Source: an uncultured Spartobacteria bacterium (GTDB taxonomy: Bacteria; Verrucomicrobiota; Verrucomicrobiia; Chthoniobacterales; Terrimicrobiaceae). Taken from it: a stretch of 6,296 bases of DNA. Each line of letters begins with the position of its first letter. The first letter of the stretch is position 1. A program made the translations under genes and the position numbers. Positions 1-4,695 of this stretch are shown here, piece after piece. The stretch spans positions 1 to 6,296 of the forward strand of contig CAIWSO010000246.1 in NCBI GenBank assembly GCA_903915315.1, in the 5' to 3' direction. The notes under the pieces were generated by a model, which saw only the letters and a list, made by a program, of their open reading frames with translations, ran no database searches and had not been told where the DNA came from.

Positions 1-608
1 GCGTAACGCGCTCTGCAGCTTGCTTCGTTTCGCTGGTGTCCCGGGTGCGTGATGGCGGCGATCCCCTGTTGCCTTAGCACGTCAACGCACTTTTCTCCCT
101 CGACCTCTATAACAAACCCACTCGAAGCTGAATCGAGCGAACCGTAGAACGGCCATATCTTTGACCCATCGCCGGCATTCCATCTGCCATTGAAGAAGAA
201 TTGTGGCTGAAACTCCTTCTTCTTGTCGCCGGGAAAGTCATAGCGAACTGCCCGCAAATCCTCCTGGTAGGGATAGACCGTCATCTGACACTCTTCCCCG
301 CCTTTCGTCGTAGGCGCCGGGACCGGCGGGGGCAGCGGCTCACAGGCCGGCAGCAGGTCAGTCCTCTCCTGGTGTCGGTTGAATATGGCCCCGCCCCTCT
401 CGTCCCCAGAATCCCCAGTGTAGGCCCAGACTCGCTGAGCATCGTCCGTGACGGTTTCCCCGACCCTGAGGCGCTCGGGCGGGGCGTGGGTCTTGCCCCG
501 GTGGCAAAACAGCATTTCCTCGTCGGCTCTCATTCGGCAGTCGCCGTCTCGTGTGCGCCCGCAGATCGGGCAAGGATTGCGCTTAGACGATGGCAGCCAG
601 CGTTCCAT
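1..608 (-). CDS. Zinc-finger / TOPRIM primase-like protein (5' part; continues beyond the left edge)
   Basis: The first 202 codons of a leftward gene read open to base 1, so the C-terminus is missing. Near the N-terminus is a probable C4 zinc-binding motif: Cys13-x2-Cys16, Cys24 and Cys35, in the context NPCPICGRTRDGDCR then LFCH. A proline-rich linker (about residues 89-101) follows, then a stretch with YPYQEDLRAVRYDFPG (112-127). At 166-190 is VIEVEGEKCVDVLRQQGI followed by THPG. This matches the start of a TOPRIM fold, with Glu170 as the likely metal-binding glutamate. Zinc finger plus TOPRIM is the architecture of phage and plasmid primases, which make RNA primers for replication; a helicase domain may lie outside the window. 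ATG 608-606 is chosen because it is the nearest start upstream of the zinc motif, although no clear Shine-Dalgarno sequence precedes it. The gene diverges from all others here. Family assignment is strong; exact activity is inferred. Confidence 0.87.
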   Translation of the reverse strand, partial: MERWLPSSKRNPCPICGRTRDGDCRMRADEEMLFCHRGKTHAPPERLRVGETVTDDAQRVWAYTGDSGDERGGAIFNRHQERTDLLPACEPLPPPVPAPTTKGGEECQMTVYPYQEDLRAVRYDFPGDKKKEFQPQFFFNGRWNAGDGSKIWPFYGSLDSASSGFVIEVEGEKCVDVLRQQGIAAITHPGHQRNEASCRARY

Positions 609-638
609 GGTAAAGTTGCAGGGCAGTACGAAATCAAC

Positions 639-678
639 AAGGGGTCGGGCGCGTGGTGGTGCCCGACCCCTTTTTTTT
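639..678 (+). terminator. Strong rho-independent terminator, rightward
   Basis: A perfect 10-bp GC-rich stem (GGGGTCGGGC at 641-650 with GCCCGACCCC at 661-670) encloses a 10-nt loop and is followed by eight T residues (671-678). AA at 639-640 can add two more pairs with TT. The T run makes it a terminator for rightward transcription. Read leftward, the stem is followed only by TTGTTGATTT, so it would be weak in that direction. No rightward gene ends just before it: bases 1-608 are coding on the other strand. It may block antisense transcription running into the rightward promoter region, or end an unannotated RNA. Confidence 0.88.
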
Positions 679-793
679 GTGCGCTCCCCCAGGAAGCGAT
701 CCCACTATGGCACACGATGCGATGTGACACTTTATGCAACTGGCACAGTGCCATGAGCGTACAATGCTGTAGCATCAAAACAACCGCGAAACC
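679..793. promoter_or_regulatory. Divergent intergenic control region
   Basis: This non-coding stretch separates the leftward primase-like gene from the rightward operon, so promoters for both should lie here. It contains a 13-bp palindrome (741-753), an extra TGGCAC half-site (708-713), a possible rightward -10 hexamer TACAAT (760-765) and a small inverted repeat ATGCT-GT-AGCAT (764-775) over the expected transcription start. I see no convincing -35 box at the proper spacing (737-742 is CAACTG) and no clear leftward promoter. Activator-dependent transcription or a phage polymerase would fit, but this is inference. Confidence 0.5.
741..753. promoter_or_regulatory. Candidate operator: perfect palindrome TGGCAC-A-GTGCCA
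   Basis: Two perfect 6-bp arms flank a central A. The element sits 6 bases before the TACAAT hexamer, where the -35/spacer region would be, which is a typical position for a repressor or activator dimer site. A further copy of TGGCACA begins at 708, 33 bp (about three helical turns) upstream of the copy at 741. No regulator gene is visible in the window. Confidence 0.45.
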
Positions 794-943
794 ATGGCTG
801 CTGTCAATTGGTCAAGCCTTGAACAGCAGGGGCTTATCACTCCGCCACCCGGCAGGGAGGAGGCAGTAAAAGCCACACTTGAACACATGGCAGCCAAGAA
901 AGCAGCGGCACAAGCGGCCAAACCTAAGAGCAAGTCCAAATGA
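794..943 (+). CDS. Small basic-tailed protein, 49 aa, unknown function
   Basis: This is the first gene of the rightward operon. It encodes a 49-residue protein with an ordinary N-terminal half (MAAVNWSSLEQQGLITPPPG) and an Ala/Lys-rich C-terminal half (from about residue 22) ending in KPKSKSK, which probably forms a basic helix plus tail. No family is recognised. The basic tail would suit nucleic-acid or acidic-partner binding, but that is inference. The stop TGA (941-943) overlaps the next start in ATGA, which supports both genes being real and translationally coupled. ATG 794 lies about 28 bases after the possible -10 box and has no obvious Shine-Dalgarno sequence, so it may be read from a short leader. 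Confidence 0.62.
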   Translation: MAAVNWSSLEQQGLITPPPGREEAVKATLEHMAAKKAAAQAAKPKSKSK

Positions 944-1395
944 CCGAGCCACAAGAGACCTGGGTGATGCCAACCAAGCCCGAGCAAGTCTGGGTGATGC
1001 CACTGCAGCGGGAGGATCTGGTACCACTGCCAGCACTCAGCTTCAGACCGGCTAGGGATCGACGTTTTCTCTCTTTCTACGACCGTCACAAGAAAGTGTT
1101 CCCTCCTCCGCAGGAAGAACCGATCATCGAGCACTACGCAACTTTCGAGGACTGTCGCGCTCAAATGCTGATAGTCAAAAGGGGACTGCTTGAGCAACTG
1201 CACACTCGCACACGCGAGACCGCGCAGATCATCGAGCACCTCCGCACTATTCCCACCGCTGATTTCCCTGATGTCATTCGAGAAGTACGAGAAGCCGAAC
1301 AAGGGCAAGAAGAAGCGACCGAAGGCCGGCAAGAAGAAAAAGCCCAGGCCGAACAAGTGAAGACCGATCCCAAACGTCCCTCGCGCCGGAACTGA
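940..1395 (+). CDS. Hypothetical protein, 151 aa, charged C-terminal tail
   Basis: No family is recognised. The N-terminus carries a twice-repeated WVMP motif (residues 8-11 and 18-21), followed by a Pro/Arg-containing segment (FYDRHKKVFPPP, about 46-57). The middle (about 65-110) looks helical, with EDCRAQMLIVKRGLLEQL. The tail (about 110-151) is low-complexity and rich in Glu, Gln and Arg, probably coiled or disordered. The ATG is in an ATGA overlap with the preceding gene, with a modest AAGAG ribosome site (926-930). The stop overlaps the next start in TGATG (1393-1397). A lysine-rich reading in another frame lies inside the tail (1271-1360, see findings), but the overlap at 1395 argues that this frame is used to its end. 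Confidence 0.72.
   Translation: MTEPQETWVMPTKPEQVWVMPLQREDLVPLPALSFRPARDRRFLSFYDRHKKVFPPPQEEPIIEHYATFEDCRAQMLIVKRGLLEQLHTRTRETAQIIEHLRTIPTADFPDVIREVREAEQGQEEATEGRQEEKAQAEQVKTDPKRPSRRN
960..1002 (+). repeat. Two 13-bp direct repeats, 30 bp apart, within a coding region
   Basis: CTGGGTGATGCCA occurs at 960-972 and 990-1002. The 30-bp period equals ten codons, so the repeat produces the duplicated WVMP peptide in the 151-residue protein. It looks like a small in-frame duplication with the spacer diverged. Confidence 0.8.
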
Positions 1396-1595
1396 TGTCT
1401 CAAAGTAAAGCTCATCCCGAAACACTCCGCGAGCATCATCTTCGTGCTTCGCGCTGGGAAGGTGTTCGCACTGCGTTCTTCACTCGCTGTGGCAGCCCCA
1501 AGAAAGCGCTTGAGTGCTCCGTCCTTTCTCGTCATCACTTGAGGGAGGCGCGGCAAGCAGCAGTTGATGCCTTGAAACCGCAGCGCAAGGGCTGA
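1395..1595 (+). CDS. Small basic protein, 66 aa, unknown function
   Basis: A 66-residue, His- and Arg-rich protein with no recognised family. Visible features are a charged N-terminus (HPETLREHHLRASRWEG, about 7-23), one short hydrophobic patch (RTAFFTRCG, about 25-33), and a probable C-terminal helix (HHLREARQAAVDALK, about 47-61) ending in QRKG. There is no signal peptide or membrane segment. It starts in a TGATG overlap with the gene before and ends in a TGATG overlap with the gene after, which is the main support that it is translated. A GGA triplet at 1388-1390 is the only ribosome-site-like element, so coupling to the upstream gene is likely. A long leftward open frame across 1161-1964 also covers it but is judged a shadow. 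Confidence 0.6.
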   Translation: MSQSKAHPETLREHHLRASRWEGVRTAFFTRCGSPKKALECSVLSRHHLREARQAAVDALKPQRKG

Positions 1596-1699
1596 TGCCC
1601 ATTTGCATACTGCTAATCGCCACCAGTTCTGTCGCGCTCTCGTCCATGCTGATTCTTTTCTGCATGGACCTGAGCCGATCGAATCGGGATAGAATCTAG
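1595..1699 (+). CDS. Small single-pass membrane peptide, 34 aa
   Basis: The ATG at 1595-1597 overlaps the TGA of the preceding gene (TGATG), with AAGGG (1587-1591) just upstream as a closely spaced ribosome site. The 34-residue product is almost all transmembrane segment: residues 3-24 are hydrophobic (it begins MPICILLIATSSVALSSM), and a short polar, positively charged tail follows (SRSNRDRI, 27-34). The positive-inside rule would place the C-terminus in the cytoplasm. No family is recognised. Phage peptides of this kind can be holin-like, inhibit host membrane enzymes or act in superinfection exclusion; here the function is open. The gene is below usual gene-caller length limits, so it is easily missed. 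Confidence 0.6.
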   Translation: MPICILLIATSSVALSSMLILFCMDLSRSNRDRI

Positions 1700-1755
1700 T
1701 TAAAACCCTGCACACGATTTCCAATTTCATTCTACCGGAGACTGCCCAAAGTAAC

Positions 1756-2214
1756 ATGCAACTCGCAACTAACTTCGAGGTCATCGGGCGACCTGCACCG
1801 CAGGGTAGCAAGGTCAACCTGGGCCGTGGCAGGCTTAAGGAATCATCGAAATACCTTGATGCCTGGCGCAATGACGTGCGCAATGCAGCGCTCAAGAGCT
1901 TTGGCGAAGCGCTACTGCGTGGGCCTGTGTTCACTAAAATGGTGTTCATGTTTCCGCGCCCCAAGAGCCATTACATCAGCAACAATCCGAGCAGGGGTCT
2001 CAAGCCAAACGCGCCGTGCTGGCATACATCCACGCCGGACGTGGATAAGCTACTGCGCTCCACGAATGACGCGCTTACTGGTGCGGTCTGGGTTGATGAT
2101 TGCTGCGTAGCGGGAGCGCTTGGCACCAAGATCTACACTCCCCTGCAAGGAGGGGCGATCATATCGATCTACTTGCTTGAGGGCGAGGAGATAGATGCTA
2201 TGGTCAAGCTCTGA
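1756..2214 (+). CDS. rusA: RusA-family Holliday junction resolvase
   Basis: RusA enzymes are dimeric, metal-dependent nucleases that cut four-way DNA junctions; phages use them to resolve recombination or replication intermediates before packaging. The 152-residue length is somewhat longer than E. coli RusA (120). Family features in order: a first strand ending in GRPAPQGSK (11-19), KES then YLDAWRNDV (28-41), MFPRPKSHY (65-73), and the catalytic block TPDVDKLLRSTNDALTG (93-109) followed by VWVDD (111-115). Asp95, Asp97 and Asp114/115 correspond to the catalytic aspartates of E. coli RusA (70, 72, 91). Arg101 stands at the spacing where E. coli has the important Lys76, a conservative change. 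A GGAG lies 15 bases before the ATG, farther than usual. It follows the small-gene cascade after a 56-base gap and probably shares its transcript. Confidence 0.93.
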   Translation: MQLATNFEVIGRPAPQGSKVNLGRGRLKESSKYLDAWRNDVRNAALKSFGEALLRGPVFTKMVFMFPRPKSHYISNNPSRGLKPNAPCWHTSTPDVDKLLRSTNDALTGAVWVDDCCVAGALGTKIYTPLQGGAIISIYLLEGEEIDAMVKL

Positions 2215-2259
2215 CCATTCTCTACACTTTCTCATTTCGCCTCGATTCTGACCGCAGCC

Positions 2260-2571
2260 ATGACCAATCCACGCCTCACGTTCGGCGAAATGACCGTTTT
2301 CGGGGAGCTTGCCCGAGGCGTCCACCCGGCAGATGAGACCGGCCTGGCGATGGCCCTGGCCCTGGGGCAGCCCGATCCCCCGCACCCACCATGCGCCACC
2401 GTGCCGGTGCTGCTTGATGGGCACGAGATCGGGCGGGCCGAGCGGATTGACTTCGTGTGGGGCGGCGGCTTCTATCAGTTCTCCTCCTTGAGCGGGAATA
2501 CTAAGTTTTCCTGCTCAACCCGCGAGGAGCTGTTGCAAGGGCTCGAAGATCGGCTACAATTATCGAGTTGA
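2260..2571 (+). CDS. Hypothetical protein, 103 aa
   Basis: No family is recognised. Residues 1-45 include an Ala/Leu-rich stretch (AMALALG, 30-36) followed by a Pro-rich loop (QPDPPHPP, 37-44). Residues 47-80 look beta-rich (VPVLLDGHEIG, then RIDFVWGGGFYQFSS), and the C-terminus is a helix with STREELLQGLEDRL. There is no signal peptide. The DNA of the middle part is noticeably more GC-rich than the flanking genes. No Shine-Dalgarno sequence is seen before ATG 2260. ATG 2290 is an alternative start but is equally unsupported. The stop lies 16 bases before the next gene, consistent with one operon. Confidence 0.68.
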   Translation: MTNPRLTFGEMTVFGELARGVHPADETGLAMALALGQPDPPHPPCATVPVLLDGHEIGRAERIDFVWGGGFYQFSSLSGNTKFSCSTREELLQGLEDRLQLSS

Positions 2572-2587
2572 CCCCAAGAGGCACACC

Positions 2588-2947
2588 ATGCAATCCACCA
2601 CCCAGCAGCCCGTCGATGCAGGGCAGCTAGCAGCACGCTTGCTGTATCTGACGCAACAAGAGAAGGCCGTCGAAAAGGAAAAGAAAGAGATCAAGCAGCA
2701 ATGCGAAGATCTCTTTAAGTCAAATGCACTGGCCGCAAAGTCTGACACAAGTTGCGAGTTTAGCGACGGCAGTATCCAAAAGATCCGTCTCGGCCGGCGC
2801 GAAACAGGCACCTACTTTAAGGTAGGCGAAGACCACTCGGAAGAGTACAAGGCTGAGTTCGCAAAGCTGCAAGCCAAGTACCTTAAGGCTGGCAAGGCAG
2901 AAATGGCGAACAAAGAATGCACTTGGGTCGCGCAGGTGGTGAAATGA
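2588..2947 (+). CDS. Coiled-coil hypothetical protein, 119 aa
   Basis: A soluble, Lys/Glu-rich protein that I cannot assign. Residues 12-45 form a likely coiled coil (LLYLTQQEKAVEKEKKEIK within it). A short beta-type segment follows (EFSDGSIQKIRLGRRETG, 57-74), then a second helical, lysine-rich part (about 84-107), and the protein ends TWVAQVVK. The ATG has a good ribosome site (AAGAGG, 2576-2581). The stop overlaps an ATG in ATGA (2944-2947). It sits between RusA and the helicase, so a role as accessory factor for DNA recombination or as a nuclease inhibitor is conceivable, but this rests on position only. The frame stays open and protein-like for 24 codons after the TGA (see findings). Confidence 0.78.
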   Translation: MQSTTQQPVDAGQLAARLLYLTQQEKAVEKEKKEIKQQCEDLFKSNALAAKSDTSCEFSDGSIQKIRLGRRETGTYFKVGEDHSEEYKAEFAKLQAKYLKAGKAEMANKECTWVAQVVK

Positions 2948-3022
2948 ACAAAGATCAAAAAATACGCAAACGAAGCGACGATAGAAGAAGCAATTCAAGA
3001 AACTCTTGAGGCGGTCAAGTGA
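2944..3022 (+). pseudogene. Micro-gene with probable one-base frameshift in an A6 run
   Basis: ATG 2944 overlaps the stop of the coiled-coil gene (ATGA). As written, the frame gives a 21-codon product ending at 3009. Removing one A from the six at 2957-2962 gives 25 codons beginning MNKDQKYANE and ending IEEAIQETLEAVK. That version stops at TGA 3020-3022, which overlaps the GTG start of the helicase (GTGA). Such neat overlaps on both sides are unlikely by chance, and the corrected peptide has a well-formed amphipathic helix. It may be a sequencing error in the homopolymer, a true mutation, or slippage on the A run. The function is unknown. Confidence 0.42.
3008..3011 (+). promoter_or_regulatory. 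Ribosome binding site deciding the helicase GTG start
   Basis: GAGG lies 7 bases before GTG 3019. The helicase frame is closed by a TGA at 3007-3009, so GTG 3019 is the only start that keeps the N-terminal RDYQQ motif. The next ATG is at codon 20, after that motif. Confidence 0.65.
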
Positions 3023-4422
3023 GCTTTTTGCTTCGCGACTATCAGCAAGTGCTGGTAGATGGAACGGTTGAGCACATGCTGAAAGGAGGTGCGCCGTGTT
3101 TAGTTTCGGTCACCGGCAGTGGTAAGACTGTGATGCTCGCAGAGACAGCACGTCGTTTTCGTGGATGGGGTTACAATGTACTGCTCTTAGCGCATCGTAA
3201 CGAGATCATTAAGCAGATAGCAGATAGCTGCCACAAGCACTGCAATGAACCTATTGGGTTCTACAGCGCAAAGCGCACTACTGAGTTTCGTGGGATCATG
3301 GTCAGCATGGTCCCTACACTCGCACGTCGCCGCGCTGTTCTCTCTTCGTTTAAGGGCTGGGTTGTGCTACTTGATGAAGCGCATCACATACAAGCCAAAA
3401 GCTATCAGGAAATCATCAAGGCAATACAACCCGCGTTCTTTGCCGGCGCAACCGCGACCCCCATCACTCCCACGGGCGCCGGCCTAGGTAAGTTCGGGAT
3501 CACGAAGCTCATCCTCGGGCCGCAACCTAAGCAGCTTATGGACGATGGCTCGCTGTGCTGGTATCGAATGTTCGCGGGTGAGGCGATTGTTGACACGAAA
3601 GGTGTTGCGACGAAAGGAGGAGACTACGACTCTAAGCAGATAGAAGAGCGAATCATCGAGGTTGATGGTGACTTCGTGCGCGATCTCATGCGCTTCAACC
3701 CTGAGCTTAAGCCGACAATCTCTGTCACAATTAGCATCGATCATGCGCACATACTAGCCGAAGAATACAGGGCAGCCGGCATCAGTGCAGAAGTTATCAT
3801 TGGGGACACGCCGGAAGGGAAGCGCGAGAGTGCGTTCGAGCGGTTCACGGCCGGCGAGCTGCAAGTCATCGTCTCGGTGGCGCTGATCGATGAAGGTCTC
3901 GACCTGCCGGCAGCAACATGCCTGCAACTGATTCGCCCCACAAAATCACTACGTCTCTGGAAGCAGCTGATCGGCAGGGTTTTGCGCACTGACAAAAACA
4001 ATCCTGACAAGGTAGCGCTTATCATCGATCATGGCAACTGCTGGGAGCATCTGCCATTGCCTCACGAGCCGATTGACTGGACACTGGAAGGGAAGGTCAA
4101 GTTTCAACCAGGGAATCTTATGGTTGACGCTAGCAACAACATCGTCGAAGCTCCCCCCAGACCCGCCGGTGCATTTGTTGCTCAGGGAAACAAGCGTGAG
4201 CTGAAAGAGCTACCCATCGAAGACATTTACAAGCAGCGGCTGAGGCGAAAGTTTAAGGCGGCCAATAGCAATCTCTTCCTTGTGCGAGAGAAAGGCTACA
4301 ACCCAATGATCCTGTGGCCGCTTGCGAGCAGTCCCGAGGGGCTGAGCGATCAGCAGAAACGCGAGATCGAGCGACATTTAGGCCTGCCCCTTGGCTACTG
4401 CAACGCCGCCATGGCTCGCTAG
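3019..4422 (+). CDS. Superfamily 2 DEAH-type helicase (RadD/UvsW-like)
   Basis: A 467-residue ATP-dependent DNA helicase or translocase with the full SF2 motif set. These are LLRDYQQ (4-10, Q-motif-like), Walker A GSGKT (33-37), LAHRNE (57-62, motif Ia), VSMVPTLARR (95-104, Ib region), DEAH (119-122, motif II), GATATP (143-148, motif III), VALIDEGLDLPAA (287-299, motif V) and QLIGRVLR (316-323, motif VI with its arginines). The order and spacing resemble E. coli RadD (YejH) and phage T4 UvsW, which act on stalled forks, D-loops and branched DNA; it is shorter than either. The C-terminal 120 residues have no Cys cluster or recognisable extra domain. It starts with GTG. Its place downstream of RusA suggests unwinding or branch migration of the junctions RusA cuts, which is inference. 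Helicase assignment is firm; subfamily is less so. Confidence 0.93.
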   Translation: MSFLLRDYQQVLVDGTVEHMLKGGAPCLVSVTGSGKTVMLAETARRFRGWGYNVLLLAHRNEIIKQIADSCHKHCNEPIGFYSAKRTTEFRGIMVSMVPTLARRRAVLSSFKGWVVLLDEAHHIQAKSYQEIIKAIQPAFFAGATATPITPTGAGLGKFGITKLILGPQPKQLMDDGSLCWYRMFAGEAIVDTKGVATKGGDYDSKQIEERIIEVDGDFVRDLMRFNPELKPTISVTISIDHAHILAEEYRAAGISAEVIIGDTPEGKRESAFERFTAGELQVIVSVALIDEGLDLPAATCLQLIRPTKSLRLWKQLIGRVLRTDKNNPDKVALIIDHGNCWEHLPLPHEPIDWTLEGKVKFQPGNLMVDASNNIVEAPPRPAGAFVAQGNKRELKELPIEDIYKQRLRRKFKAANSNLFLVREKGYNPMILWPLASSPEGLSDQQKREIERHLGLPLGYCNAAMAR

Positions 4423-4471
4423 TGTTACTGATTGTTAAGACATCAGGACACGAGCGTTGCACGCAGCTCCT

Positions 4472-4477
4472 GAGGGG
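4472..4477 (+). promoter_or_regulatory. Ribosome binding site for the 70-aa gene
   Basis: GAGGGG lies 5 bases before ATG 4483. It favours this start over ATG 4513, which has no such site. Confidence 0.6.
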
Positions 4478-4482
4478 CCATA

Positions 4483-4695
4483 ATGACATTGTTCAACCAG
4501 CCCAAGCAATCAATGAGCAGTATCAACGAAAACAGTCGCAAGGAGCTAGAGTTCATCGAAGGGATGTATAGGGTAATGGGTGCGTTCGTCAGGGCTAACG
4601 GCTTCTACCCAGCCCAAACAATCGAGATCACTACAAGCCTAGGTGATAGATACATCACCTATCGCGTTGAGCTTGGCGAGATTAAGACCCAATGA
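4483..4695 (+). CDS. Hypothetical protein, 70 aa
   Basis: A small soluble protein with no recognised family. Residues 1-15 are polar. A helix follows (NSRKELEFIEGMYRVMGAFV, 17-36), then GFYPAQTIEITTSLGD (40-55) and a beta-like end (RYITYRVELGEI, 56-67). It has a strong ribosome site, and its stop overlaps the dCTP deaminase ATG (ATGA, 4692-4695), which implies translational coupling with that gene. If ATG 4513 were used the protein would have 60 residues. An alternative GTG frame (4422-4571) overlaps its first half and is considered less likely. Confidence 0.7.
   Translation: MTLFNQPKQSMSSINENSRKELEFIEGMYRVMGAFVRANGFYPAQTIEITTSLGDRYITYRVELGEIKTQ

Noticed and set aside
724..729. GTGACA as a -35 box
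   Set aside because: It matches TTGACA in five of six positions, but no -10 hexamer lies at 16-18 bp and the TACAAT hexamer is 30 bp away.
201..869. Long rightward open frame of 222 codons
   Set aside because: It is antisense to the zinc-finger/TOPRIM gene, runs through the strong terminator hairpin and the control region, and its translation is low-quality (Arg-rich, no domain).
775..1425. Leftward open frame of 216 codons
   Set aside because: It is antisense to the overlap-coupled rightward genes, and the translation is rich in Phe, Leu, Cys and Ser as expected of a reverse shadow.
1161..1964. Leftward open frame of 267 codons, the second longest in the window
   Set aside because: It covers the start of RusA and three small rightward genes on the opposite strand. 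It is Arg/Ser/Cys-rich without any motif, and the RusA assignment of the other strand is secure.
4444..4472. Possible terminator between helicase and the 70-aa gene (CAGGA ... TCCTG)
   Set aside because: It has only 5-bp arms, a long loop and no T run, so it is not a credible terminator; the genes probably share a transcript.
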